A DNA stretch of 64,000 nucleotides from Petunia secreta (lineage: Eukaryota > Streptophyta > Magnoliopsida > Solanales > Solanaceae): NCBI GenBank assembly GCA_029990175.1, contig JARKIP010000208.1:124001-188000 (forward strand), written 5' to 3'. A program made the translations under genes and the position numbers. Below, in pieces: positions 1 through 10,669 of this stretch. Under the pieces are notes generated by a model, which saw nothing but the letters and a program-made list of their open reading frames with translations, ran no database searches and was not told the DNA's origin. The number at the start of each line of letters is the position of its first letter. The first letter of the stretch is position 1.

Positions 1-1595
1 GTTACCTCTTTGGTCATTGCAAATTTTTCTCTTTTTGATTTTTGAGTTAATCTATGTTGGACACGATTTTTTTTATTGAATGATGCATAAGTGTATAGAT
101 TATGAACTTGATGGTCTCGATAATGAGTTATTGGCCTTGTTTCACTATATTGCTCCAAATTTCTGTAGACAATAAAACCTTGCATGATTCCTTTCTTGTA
201 GTAACCTGTATAAGTGTGAATCCAACCACATTAATATGCTTGTGTTTCTAGAATAATATGTTAAGCATCGTGTCCTTTTTATCTCACTGGCCATCCTTAA
301 TTTCGTGTCAACTTTATTCTTTTGGTAGACACTGAACTTAGATTCTACGTGGTAAGAATAGCTCATGTTTATTTATGTTTCGCTCCACTTTTGAAAATAG
401 ATCAGTTTTGTGGGATAACATTATGTCTTTTGATAGAAGTAGATGGTTTTTGCATTTCCAGCCCTTTCCTAGTTTGTAATTATCTAAACTAAAAAAAATG
501 TTGAAAAGAATAAAAAGTCAAAGCTTTACGGTTATTGCTACGAGTATGTTGCTGGAAGAGATGTTAACTCTTCCAATTTAATGTCATGGTATTTCATAAT
601 GTATATGGATCAGTGTCTAATATTTTATCTCAATTTAAGTCAGATTTACGTAAGGTACTAACTTGTAAGTGTAATTATGATGGGAGTTCTAATGTTGTTG
701 AGGTTTCCTAATATTTACTCGCCCATCACTTTATGTAAGATTCTAGACTTCTTCTAATCAAATATTAGGTGACATTGATTGTCATTTTATTCTTTTTTTT
801 ATGTTATGATTGCGGTGCTACTCAGCTTAAATTTCTTATCTTTCAGTATTAGTGTGTTTTGACAGGTTATGAATAGGTTGAGTACTTTTATGTTGGTTGA
901 AGCTTATCTTTTCTTTTGCTATCAATGTGATAGAAGTTGAAGTTATTAAATGTTTCATGATAATTCCATAATCGATTAGTAATTAGCATAGTAGCATTCC
1001 GACGTGGCTTAAATCGGTGTTCAGAATCGAAAGGATAGGCCCAAGTGCCTCAGAAAGGATGTTTTCTTGAGCTGTAAAAATTAGAACCCTTAGCTTTAGT
1101 GCTTCAATGACAATTAACTGACATAATGAAGATAAATGTGATTCTTATTCTACTTTCTTTTGTCACTAACTCTTGCAGGCAAGCAATGGAGAGAGACACG
1201 GATACGAAAGATTACAGACTGTGTTTTTATTGTTTCAAATATGATACAAAAAGTACATTATATTACTAAAGTCACTCTCTGTGCTTTTTTTTTTCTTTAA
1301 GCTATCTTTTGTCTGCAACATAGATTTGTCTTCCTAGAGCATCCTGCTGGTTAACTAACAGCATAGTAACCAAAGTGCGCATAATTATGAAATTTTGATT
1401 TTTATTATAGTTACTCTCCTGGCATAGTTGTTATGGTTTGCTCGATCCTCCTCTTCCCAGGCACATTTTGTACCCTATGAATGAGTTCTGTTCTAGATTA
1501 AACATTATAACTTAATCATTTATAATGCTTCTTTAAAGCAGATGAACCTCTGTATTTCAGAATATAGCCAGCTTTAATTTCTATACTGTATAAGC
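1..1595. other. AT-rich non-coding flank, no gene recognised
   Basis: Strongly AT-rich sequence with short T runs and stops in all frames. I see no ORF that resembles a known protein, no RNA gene and no clear transposon end. The style, together with the splice acceptors that follow, fits intron or flanking sequence upstream of the fibrillarin-like exons at 1667 and 1826. I looked for upstream fibrillarin exons (the GAR domain and the segment before the methyltransferase fold) and did not find them. Confidence 0.5.
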
Positions 1596-1669
1596 TTATT
1601 GTCTTGTCTATTTGTTCTTTAATCCTTAGAATTTATTGTCTTGTTTATTTGTTCTTTAATCCTTAGAAT
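1596..1669 (+). repeat. 37-bp tandem duplication spanning a splice acceptor
   Basis: Two head-to-tail copies of a 37-bp unit (1596-1632 and 1633-1669) differ at one position (gtcttgtct versus gtcttgttt). Each unit ends in a pyrimidine-rich stretch followed by CCTTAG, so the intron 3-prime end with its AG acceptor is duplicated just before the first fibrillarin-like exon. Confidence 0.85.
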
Positions 1670-2573
1670 GAAGATGAAACAAAGGTTTCTCGGTTTAAAG
1701 TAGAAGCTGCAATTCTCGAAGAAGTTGATAATATAGGGATCGTAAGTTGTTTCTTTTTTGTTGACGAGCTTCGAATTTTTGTTTGCTTCTGTAATAACAC
1801 TCTATCAATAATGAATATGTTCTAGAAACTAGGGGCTCGGGTTCTTTACCTTGGAGTTGCTTCAGGAACAACAACGTCTCATATCTCTAATCTTGCTGGT
1901 CCTGTCTCTATGCACGCACAAACTATACTATGTTTTTGAGATATATAACCTTTTGTATTCATGTCGGGGAGAGTAAGAAGCCCTTATTTCCTATCAACTA
2001 GAAGTAAGGAAATCTTGTCTTTCTTATTTGATGATTTGTGTACCTTTAACTTTTTATAGGATTATTCGAACTAGAGCTAGCAAGAGTTGTAAAAAATGGT
2101 TCTGTAAGTTTGTTATTTCATCTTATGGCTTTATGGAACTTGAACGCTTGGATATGCCAATTGTTCAGCAATTTGGTTGCCTCTTTTTATATTAGTCTAT
2201 CAGAATATATATTATCTTATCACTCACAGACGAAACAACTTATCGCTCAGTTAGTAATTTTGCATTTTGTTTTGATGTGGAAACTTGCTAGCTTCCTGAT
2301 TTGCTATCCATGAGAGAGTTAATGGTGTTGCCATTCCTTATGCTCTTTCTCTGTAAGTCCTTTATTTTAGAACATAATTGATAGGTGTTCATTTATAACT
2401 TCAAAATACATTACACTGGTATTGTTCATTTACTTATGGTGCAAGGTCATTTTTGTTTTGGAAAACTTTGGATACTTAAGGATGGGATGTGATGCAGTTG
2501 CGTTGGGAATGATTTGACTCCTATTGAAGTCATGCTTGAACCTTTGGAAGCTTTAACACACGCTTACTGTTGA
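1667..2573 (+). pseudogene. fibrillarin-like pseudogene (snoRNP 2-O-methyltransferase), three exon remnants
   Basis: Three stretches match plant fibrillarin, the nucleolar box C/D snoRNP RNA methyltransferase. Exon A (1667-1741) begins NEDETKV, ends VDNIGI and is followed by a GTAAGT donor. Exon B (1826-1903) encodes ARVLYLGVASGTTTSHI, the SAM-binding motif I region, after a TTCTAG acceptor. A terminal piece (about 2499-2573) encodes PIEVMLEPLEALTHAYC then TGA, resembling the fibrillarin C-terminal segment with its LEPFERDHAC pattern. The middle exons, with the HRSGRDL and DVAQPDQ regions, are not recognisable, and motif residues are changed. The 5-prime GAR domain is absent. The retained intron-exon borders indicate a decayed duplicated gene and not a processed copy. 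The family assignment is from memory of the protein; pseudogene status follows from the missing exons. Confidence 0.7.
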
Positions 2574-2699
2574 ATTTTTGATGTTGCTTATTGTGGTTAT
2601 TTGCAACGGAATATGATTTAAGTTATAAGTTATTGGATACGTTATTTATTTACTGCTACAATTTACTTTTTCACTTCTTTTTAAACGATGAGATCATAA

Positions 2700-2977
2700 T
2701 GTGGAAGTTATGAGCCCCTACAAATAATTTTTTTAAACTTTTAGAATTAATTTTTGGGGGTTATAAACTGCCACTAATTGTATTTAAAAACCTCCACAAA
2801 TTTAAAATACAAATTGTGGAGGTCGTCGTGGGGGTTTTAAAAAATCGTCACAATATTGCTCGTGGCAACAGTAACTGTGGTATTTTTAAAAACCGCCACA
2901 ATCCATTTTATGGGGGTCAAAAACCTCCACAAGTTGTCAAAAAAAAAACCTCCACAAATTTAACTTTTTCTTGTAGT
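2700..2977. mobile_element. CACTA (En/Spm)-type terminus with subterminal repeats
   Basis: The stretch ends in TTTTTCTTGTAGT (about 2965-2977). Its reverse complement is ACTACAAGAAAAA, the usual CACTA terminal inverted repeat minus its first C. Inside it are several copies, in both orientations, of a CCTCCACAA / TTGTGGAGG motif and variants (GCCACAA), typical of CACTA subterminal arrays. The opposite terminus and any transposase are not visible, so this is a remnant or small non-autonomous element. The last base is C where G is expected, so the end may be mutated. Confidence 0.6.
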
Positions 2978-2978
2978 C

Positions 2979-3357
2979 GGGTCCACTTAGAACGGGTTCG
3001 AGGATAACGGAAGTTGTAGACCCAGGAGCACACGTTAGCCTTATTGACAACGGCTGCTACGACTGCTCGGATGCACTACAAACGGGCGCACTAGTATAGT
3101 CAGTTACATTGCCTTTTGAATCTATATATTCCTTCCTAGGGTAGGGATCAGCTAATTGCCTCTTATAATGGGCCACGGGCCCTACGAAGAGAATTTTACT
3201 AGACCTAGGATTGGGGTAGAGATTAGCCTATAAATACCTCAATCCTCCCGTTGTAATATACAAAGAAATAAGATTCTTACCCAACTATTATTTCTTCGAT
3301 ATTTAATTATTGTTGTGGCCGAAAAAATACCAATTTGACTTGTTGGCCTATCGTGCA
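2979..3357 (+). mobile_element. 3-prime part of a Ty3 Tat/Ogre-like LTR (interrupted)
   Basis: This sequence is cut by the SIRE element at 3358 and resumes at 22495 after the GTGCA target duplication. It resembles an LTR end: a TATA-like TATAAATACC near 3229-3238, then a stretch leading across the junction to a primer-binding site at 22519. I see no coding potential. The left end is not defined because it abuts the CACTA terminus. Confidence 0.45.
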
Positions 3358-4245
3358 TGTTGAGGAAATATTTTGAAGAATGACAAACGAGAAGGACCCA
3401 GTGGTTCTGGAGGAGAACCTGGTCCTTGTATAGAAAGGCACGGCTGATCGAAAAGATTGAGGGTTCTAAATCCTTACAGAGCTAGAAAAAATGGCGCGTA
3501 AACGAGTAAGCATCTTAGTCAGTTGTGCCGTGGCTGTGTCATCGAAGTACGAATACGAGTTGGAACTAAATAAGGAAAGGGTCACAGGAAATCTTGTCTT
3601 GCTATAATTACAAGGTTTCCTTGTGGAACTCAACTAGGGTTCTGAACCCCATATAAAAGCAAGTAATTGATGCAGCCGAAACTTAGTTATTCACAAACAG
3701 AGAGTTTATAGCATACATAGGCGATTCAGAAACTTTCAACGTGACTTAACTGAAGAAGATAATTGGTGGAGTCAAGTAGGTGGAGTCTAGATATTCTATC
3801 TAGGTTCTTGGTTTGTAAGTTGTCTTGTTTGATACTATCATTGTTGTTACCTATCTGCTTATGTTAGAAGCAATTGTATTAGGTGAACTTTTGAGAGATT
3901 ACTTTGTAAAGCTAGAGTTTAGCTTTGTTGAGTGATTAGGGTCTAGAGAGTAGCCCCTTGATTACAGAATTTTGTAATCTAAAAACTTGCTCTTTGTGTT
4001 AGTGGATTGGTTCGAAAATCTCAGAGTGTGGGTCGTGGTTTTTCTCCCTTGAGCAAGGAGTTTTCCACGTAAAAACAATGTGTTCCTTGTGTTTATTATT
4101 TGCATGTGTTGTGGTGTTGAAGTGGAAAACTGTTGAGTCAAGAACAAGGCTCTTGACGCAAAGAATCTGGTTCTCGAAGAAAAATTGGTAGACACTATTC
4201 AACCCCTCCCTTCTAGTGTCCTTAGGAGGTGCTTAGATTATAACA
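3358..4245 (+). repeat. SIRE 5-prime LTR
   Basis: An 888-bp direct repeat of 21596-22494, bounded by TG and CA. A TATA box (TATAAAA, 3652-3658) sits about 295 bp in, so transcription probably starts around 3680-3690. The copies differ by scattered substitutions and small indels. Confidence 0.92.
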
Positions 4246-4247
4246 AG

Positions 4248-4259
4248 TGGTATCAGAGC
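4248..4259 (+). promoter_or_regulatory. primer-binding site of the SIRE element
   Basis: TGGTATCAGAGC lies two bases after the LTR end. It is complementary to the 3-prime end of initiator methionine tRNA, the usual primer of copia elements for minus-strand DNA synthesis. Confidence 0.9.
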
Positions 4260-4303
4260 GGGTCTTCTCGTGCTAGGATAACACCTTGAGAAGGATCAAA
4301 ATC

Positions 4304-5715
4304 ATGAGTGCACCACCTACCATCACTGAAGGACAGTCAATTCTGAGGCCCCCACAGTTTAATGGGCATTACTATGCTTGGTAGAAGAACAAAATGGAAA
4401 ATTACATATGTGCTGAGGATTACCAACTCTGGCTTATAGTATCTGAAGGGAATTTAATTCATACTCCCTCCGTTCCACTTTAGATGAACCCATTTGACTT
4501 TGCACGGAGTTTAATAAAGAGAGAAGACTTTTGAAACTTGTGGTCTAAAATAAGTTATTGATATTTGTGTGGCTACAAATCATCTAGGGATGCGTAAAAG
4601 TGAATATTTCTTTCCAAATTTAGAAAGAGGTCATTCTTTTTGAAACAGACTAAAAAGGAAATAGGTTCATCCTTTTTTGAAACGGAGGGAGTACCAAAAT
4701 AGTTGGGGAAGGAGCTGCTGCTAAAGAAGAACCCAAGTCAAAAGAGTAGTTCAATGAGGCTGATTATAAGATGATTGAAAAGAATCCCAAAGCCAAACGT
4801 TTGGTAATTTGTGGTCTTGGTCTTGAGGAGTTTAATAGAGTATCATCTTATAAGGCTACTAAAGAAATATGGCATGCCTTAGAAGTTGCACATGAAGGAA
4901 CCACTGAAGTGAATGACTCCAAGAGGAGAATGTTATAAAGACAATTTGAGTTGTTCACTATGGGAGAGAAGGAATCAATCCAAGATATGATGACCAGGTT
5001 GACCATTATCACAAATGAGATGAGATCCCTGGATATGGAGTTTCCAGAAGTAGAGATTGTGGACAAGGTTCTAGACGTACTGCCTGAGGCTTGGGAACCC
5101 AAGATGACTGCTATCATTGAGTCCAAACCTCTCAGATCCATCAAAATTGAGGAACTGGTTGGAAGTTTGAAAACACATGAGATGATGAAGGATTCAAAAA
5201 TTAAACCAGCACCCAAGAAGGACAAGACCCTTGCACTCAAAGTAACTGATGAAACCGAGGATTATGTTGATTTGCAATCAGTTGAAGCTGCAATGGTCAG
5301 TGCTCTGAGACAGAAGTTTAACTTGGGAAAGTTCAAAGGATTCAAACGAAATAACAATGAGAGCTCTGGATGAAAGAACATAGTTGATAATCCAGATTAC
5401 TCAGGATGCTTTAAGTGTTTCAAGAAGGACCATGCAGTCGTGGATTGTCCAATATGGGAAGTCAAATGGATGAAGAATAGAGCTACAAAGAAGAAGGAAA
5501 GGGAAGCATCAAAAGAGAATGACAAAGACAAGAAGAAGGTCAGACGACCTCCAAACTTCAGAGCAGAAAGAAGAAAGAGAAATGAAGCTTTCTATGCTAC
5601 ATGGGGACCTACTGACAGTGAATCTGACAAAGAAAAGGAATCTGAGGATGAATCTCCACTAGCACTGAAGGTATTGTTAAGTGAAAGTTCAGACGAAGAG
5701 GACCCTTGGGAGTTC
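4304..5715 (+). pseudogene. SIRE gag, first module (capsid-like domain and first zinc knuckle)
   Basis: The ATG at 4304 opens a copia Gag N-terminal domain (PPQFNGHYYAW, then LWLIVSEG). It continues after the MITE as the helical UBN2-like region (SYKATKEIWHALE; 4951-5373 is the longest open stretch) and a CX2CX4HX4C knuckle (CFKCFKKDHAVVDC, about 5410-5450). A Lys/Glu-rich tail follows to about 5715. Gag would form the particle and bind genomic RNA. Damage includes a TAG at 4382 (a Trp codon in relatives), the 228-bp MITE, a stop near 4936 and a TGA at 5371-5373. Not functional. Confidence 0.85.
4464..4691. mobile_element. Stowaway-like MITE inside SIRE gag
   Basis: A 228-bp element starting CTCCCTCCGTTCC and ending in the inverted form AAACGGAGGGAG, flanked by TA on both sides (4462-4463 and 4692-4693). 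The terminal repeats extend inward imperfectly (GATGAACC near the left end, GGTTCATCC near the right). It has no coding capacity and would have needed a Tc1/mariner transposase in trans. It interrupts gag, so it landed after or during decay of the SIRE copy. Confidence 0.93.
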
Positions 5716-6851
5716 AGAGGAGGACGAGATCCGTCAAAACCACCTGTGTTTAATGGGACAAGTTACAAGTGGTGGAAAAACAAATGAAAATCTTTCTTCA
5801 AGCGATGGATTACAGTCTCTGGCTGATTGTAAAAAGAGGAACTCATGTTCCTGTCAAGAGAGCAGCAAACGGAGTTCTACTTCCAAAGTTGGTAGAAGAA
5901 CTCGATCCTCAAGACCTAGAATGGTTGCAGGCAAATGCCAAAGCAGCGTCATATTTGAGAAGAGGGCTGACAGCTGATGTATTAGCAAAGGTACTCGAAT
6001 ACAAGTCTGCCAAAGAAATTTGGGAGAAACTGAAAGAGGCGTACTCTGAAGATGACCAGAGGAAGGACTCAACCATTATGGAAACTGATGGAGAAGAAGC
6101 TGCTCATTCAGCAGAGGTATGTCTTTCTGAACTTAAAGAAAATTTGCACACGTACTCTACTAAAAATTTGATTCTAATTACTGCCACTTTAATTGAGGGT
6201 TATGAAAAGGTAAAAATTGAGAAAGATAAATTAACTGAAGATATAAGTAATCTTAGAACTAAACACAAGAGTCTTCAAGAACAAAACATTGAGCTGGAAG
6301 AAATCAATGCCGTTTTGGAAGGGCAGGCCCTTGTGTCAAACTCTAAGATTACAGAACTAGAATTGGAATTGAATCGGTTGAAGGAGAGTGTTAATGGTAA
6401 GCAAGTAATAAGTGAAGTTCAAACCTTTCTTGAAAATGAACTTAAAAGAACAAATGAGATCCTGTACATGGAAACTGAGAAAAACAGGATTCTGAAACAA
6501 AAGGTTGAAAAATCTAACTATGGGCTTACCAGATTAACAAAATGGAATAAATCCTCTGAGGCAATGAATTGAGTTCTTGAAAATCAGAACAAAGGAAAAC
6601 AAGGGCTAGGATTCAAGAAACCACTGCCTCCATATAATCCTAAAAGCAAAAATATGGGTTTGCCTTGTAACATGTTGTGTACCTTTTGTGGTGAAACTGG
6701 GCATTACAGACAAAGGTGCATGAATGCAAGTAAGGCAAAGACCAAAAATAAAAGAAGTGTTCCACCTGAATGTGCTAAGAAAGATTTGATTTATCCATTT
6801 TCTCATAAGAAGGGGCCCAAGCTTGTCTGGGTTCCTAAAGCTAACCCTTGA
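5716..6851 (+). pseudogene. SIRE gag, second module: duplicated gag domain, coiled coil, second zinc knuckle
   Basis: From about 5730 a second Gag N-terminal domain appears (PPVFNGTSYKWWKNK, MKIFLQAMDYSLWLIV, SAKEIWEKLKEAYSE), parallel to the one at 4304. It is followed by a long Glu/Lys/Leu-rich coiled coil (about 6110-6540) and a second CX2CX4HX4C knuckle (CTFCGETGHYRQRC, 6678-6719). The module ends VWVPKANP then TGA at 6849-6851, immediately before protease in the same frame. A one-base loss near 5781 and a TGA at 6570-6572 break it. The coiled coil and second knuckle are usual for SIRE-type Gag; the repeated N-terminal domain is not expected. Confidence 0.8.
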
Positions 6852-7139
6852 TTTGTTTTGCAGGCTGGAATGAGAGAGAACAACCCAAGCTGGATTCTTG
6901 ACAGTGGTTGTTCAAGACACATGACAGGAGACAGACAAAACTTTCTCTCACTCGCAGTATTTCAAGGAGGCAGTGTAGCCTTCGGAGGAGGAAAAAGTGG
7001 TCAGATTATGGGAATTGGAAAAGTTGGGAGAACTCAGGATCATGCCAATAAAAATGTATACCATTTTGATGGTCTCAGACACAACTTGCTATCTCTCAAC
7101 TGTGTGATAGAGGAAATGCAGTGTGTTTCTCCTCTGTAG
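6852..7139 (+). pseudogene. SIRE aspartic protease
   Basis: This follows the gag stop without a frame change. It has the copia protease active-site motif WILDSGCSRHMTG (D-S-G at about 6897-6905) and ends in the ILGxG-like and HNLLSLN segments at 7080-7110 that lead to the integrase zinc domain. The enzyme would cleave the Gag-Pol polyprotein. A frameshift around 7121-7139 moves the following integrase into another frame. The catalytic motif itself looks intact. Confidence 0.85.
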
Positions 7140-8180
7140 GGTGTATTTTGAAGAACCTACAAAGTGGAGAAGTTGTTATGGAAGGAAAAAGGGTGAAAAA
7201 TGTATACAAAGCATCACTGAAATCCCTGCCTGAAAACAACTTAACATGCCTGAATGTTCAAGAAAGTGATTCTCAACTGTGGCACAAAAGAATGGGACAT
7301 GCTAGTCTGTCACAGCTCAAAAAGCTAGTATCAAAGGAGCTGGTTTGTGGATTGCCAAATAAGAAGTTTGAAAACATAAAAATATGTGATGCCTGTGTTA
7401 AGGGAAAACATGTGAGATCATTATTTAAATCCAAAAAGGTGGTGAACACATCAAAGCCATTGGAACTGATACATATGGATTTGTGTGGATCCATGAGAGT
7501 CAGGAGCAGAGGAGGAAAGAGGTTCGTGTTTGTAATTGTTGATGATTATTCAAGGTATACATGGACCCTGTTCTTGGCATCCAAAGATGAAGCCTTTCAT
7601 AGCTTCAAAGATTGGACTGGTGTTGTGCAGAAAAGGTTGAGCCTGGAACTGATCAGCATCAGATCTGACCATGGCACAGAGTTTGAAAACTTAAAATTTT
7701 TTGAGTATTGTGCAAAACACAGCATTGATCATAATTTTCTCTGCACCAAGAACTCCACAGCAGAATGGAGTAGTTGAAAGGAAGAACAGGTCTCTGGAGG
7801 ATATGGCAAGAACCATGTTGTTGTCAAGTGGTCTTGCAAGAAATTTCTGGGCTGAAGCAATAAACACTGCATGCTATTTAAGAGCTATTCTTGACAAGCC
7901 TGCTTATGAGCTTCTCAGAGGAAGGAAACCGAATATTGCACATCTGAGACCCTTTGGTTGTAAATGTTTTGTCCATAACAATGGCAAGGAACCATTGGGA
8001 AAATTTGATGCAAGGAGTGATGAGGCAATATTCCTTAGGTACTCTACTCAAAGCAAGGCATACAAAGTGTTTAACAAAAGAACACAAACAGTAGAAGAAA
8101 GTATGCATGTGGTGTTTGATGAATCAAATAAGGAAATTGATGAAAAAGAAGTAGACGATCAGGATATTGGTCTTACTTGA
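7121..8180 (+). pseudogene. SIRE integrase (GAG_pre-integrase zinc domain, DDE core)
   Basis: It contains the HHCC zinc domain (HKRMGHASLSQL, then CDACVKGKH) and the rve core, with catalytic Asp in HMDLCGSM, second Asp in RSDHGTEF and Glu in QNGVVERKNRS. The C-terminal copia segment LRPFGCKCFVHN follows. It would insert element DNA into the genome. The first part (7121-7777) and the second (7701-8180) lie in different frames, so one indel occurs near 7740; with the earlier shift, pol returns to its starting frame. A TGA at 8178-8180 interrupts the linker towards RT. The DDE residues are present, but the ORF cannot be translated whole. Confidence 0.87.
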
Positions 8181-10022
8181 GATTATGGTACAACTAACTC
8201 TAAAAATCCAGAAGAAAAAGAGGAATCATGTGAGGAAAGTGAAGATTCAACTTCAAGAGAACAAGGAGTCAACATGTCAGGGGGAACAACAGATGAAGCT
8301 GATGACTCAACAAACCATGAAGAACCCACTCAAGATGCTGCTGAAGGTTCTTCTCGTCATATACAACCCAGGCCATGGAAACATCAAAGTTCCCATCCTT
8401 TGGAGAATGTGCTCTCTGAAATGGATACTGGAATTATGACCAGATCTGCCTTGAAGAACATCTGTGCATTCTTTGCCTTCCTATCAACTATAGAACCAAA
8501 GAATGTAAAGGAAGCCTTGGGAGATCTAGACTTGGTGCTAGCCATGCAGGATGAATTACATCAGTTTGAAAGAAGCAAATTCTGGTACCTGGTTCCTAAG
8601 CCCAAGGACAGATCAATCATTGGAATAAAATGGGTGTTCAGAAACAAATTGGATGAGCATGGTATAGTGACTAGAAACAAAGCTAGATTAGTAGTTCAAG
8701 GATACAGCCAAGAGGAAGGGATTGACTATGATGAGAACTTTGCATTAGTAGCTAGGATGAAAGCTATAAGAATGTTGATTTCCTTTGCTACATACGTGGA
8801 GTTTACACTGTATCAGATGGATGTGAAGGGTGCCTTCTTGAATGGTTATGTAAATGAAGAAGTTTACGTAATACAGCCACCAGGTTTCGTGAACAGTGAA
8901 TTTCCTGATCACGTTCACAAACTTGATAAGGCACTCTATGGATTGAAGTAAGCTTCCAGAGCCTGGTATGAAAGACTATCAGGGTTCTTACTGAAGAATA
9001 GTTTTTCAAGAGGGAAGATTGATAACACACTATTCTTAAAGAAGAAAGGAAAAGATCTATTGGTGGTTCAGGTATATGGTTATGACATCATTTTTGGTGC
9101 CACTGATGAAGAGTTATGCAAGGGATTTTCTGAATTGATGGGTAGTGAATTCGAAATTAGCATGATGGGGGAACTAAAGTTCTTTCTAGGATTGCAGATC
9201 AAACAGACCCCTAAAGGATCTATGATTCATCAACAGAAATATGTCAAGGAACTTCTAAAGAAGTTCGACATAGAAGGAGCAAAAGAAATGACTACTCCTA
9301 TTGCTCCTGGAACTAAGCTGGACATGGATGAACTAGGTCCTTCTACAAATGAGACAAAGTATAGCGGAATTATAGTTTCACTCCTTTATCTCACAGCCAG
9401 TCGACCTGATATTGTGTACAGTGTGGGACTGTGCGCTAGATTTCAGTCCAAGCCTAAGGAATCACATTTGACAGTTGTGAAGAGAATATTGAGATACTTG
9501 AAGGGAACTCGGGATCTATGCCTATGGTACCCAAGGGGAGGTACTTTTGAACTAATTGGTTTTGCTGATGCTGATTACGCAGGTTATCTGGTGGACATGA
9601 AGAGCACTTCAGGGATGACACATTTTCTTGGTCCTTGCTTAGTTTCTTGGGCAATAAAGAAGCAGAACTCAGTAGCCTTGTCTAATGCAGAAGCCGAGTA
9701 TGTAGCAGCTGCATCATGCTGCTCACAATTGCTATGGATCAAAATACAGTTGGAGAATTTTGGAATTAAATGTGGAGCTGTGCCCATTTTCTGTGATAAC
9801 ACAAGTGCAGTGAATATTGCCAAGAACCCAGTCCAACATAAAAGAACAAAGCACATTGATATTAGTCACCATTTTCTTAGAGATAATGTGGAAAAGGGTC
9901 TGATTACTATGTATTCTTGCAGGACTGAGAACCAAATTGCTGACATCTTTACCACAGCACTGAAAAAAGATCAATTTGAGAGGAACAGGTTGGCGTTAGG
10001 GATGACCAAAATGCACGAATGA
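8181..10022 (+). pseudogene. SIRE reverse transcriptase and RNase H
   Basis: Copia RT blocks are clear: WVFRNKLDEHG, ARLVVQGYSQEEGIDY, QMDVKGAFLNG and LYGLK. A stop (TAA, 8949-8951) replaces the Gln of the usual KQAPRAW segment. After 9060 the catalytic box, normally YVDD, reads YGYDIIFG, so one of the two metal-binding aspartates is lost. Then come the connection segment and RNase H with DADYAG (about 9565), EAEYVAA (about 9695) and the terminal HIDISHHFLRD. The reading frame is otherwise the same from 8274 to the stop at 10022. Both the lost aspartate and the stops mean no activity. Confidence 0.9.
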
Positions 10023-10669
10023 CTCAGCATTTGTTCCCCAAGGATTGGTTAGTTAAGTGTTCATTAACTTGTTTGTAACTATAGTTGTTATTGTCCAGTC
10101 TAAATTTTGTACTTCATTAAGTATACTTGTTCAACTGAGTACCACCAGGTTGGGCTAATATGTTCTCATAAAAGAACCTACAGGGTACTTAGAAGGAACC
10201 AAGGCAAGCATGAGGAACCATGTCCAGGTACATCTACACAGCTATTTATGTTAAGTGTCATAAGTGAAATTGATTGTCAAATGTACGTGTGTAAAGGAAC
10301 CCTTTCCATGTTTGTGTAACCGTCCAAAATTATAGAAATAATTACTTTTGTGGATAGACTTCTACTAGACTTAACCAGACCCCACATATTTGAGAAGGCC
10401 TTAATTGGGTAAGTCTATGTAACTGTCAAATCTCACAGTTTTCCCGGCTTTCAAAAAACTTCAAAAAGCTGCTTTTCTCTTCATAGCTATCATTAACACC
10501 TATTCCCTAGGAAAACCCCCAACTCCCCATTACATCCTCTCATCTCACAGTCGATAGGAAGAGAAAGAAACATACTTGCAAAACCTCTCTCTACTCCGTC
10601 CTCTCTCTCTCTCTCTCTCTAAAAATCAAAACAAGAAATCCTCTTTCAGAAACCCTAACCACAATCACC
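10023..10669 (+). other. SIRE spacer between pol and envelope-like ORF, with (CT)n tract
   Basis: Non-coding sequence of about 650 bp. A CT microsatellite (about 10601-10620) and A-rich leader lie just before the ATG at 10670 (context ACCATGTCA). In SIRE elements a leader like this precedes the third ORF. How the ORF is expressed (spliced or subgenomic RNA) cannot be decided from the sequence. Confidence 0.6.

Noticed and set aside
2110..2313. Hydrophobic 67-codon ORF
   Set aside because: AT-rich intron-like sequence reads as hydrophobic residues by composition; no motif or conserved context.
1667..2573. Functional fibrillarin gene
   Set aside because: Middle exons and the GAR domain are missing and no continuous reading frame can be assembled.
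4248..4259. tRNA-Met gene fragment
   Set aside because: The match is limited to the primer-binding complement of the tRNA 3-prime end next to an LTR.
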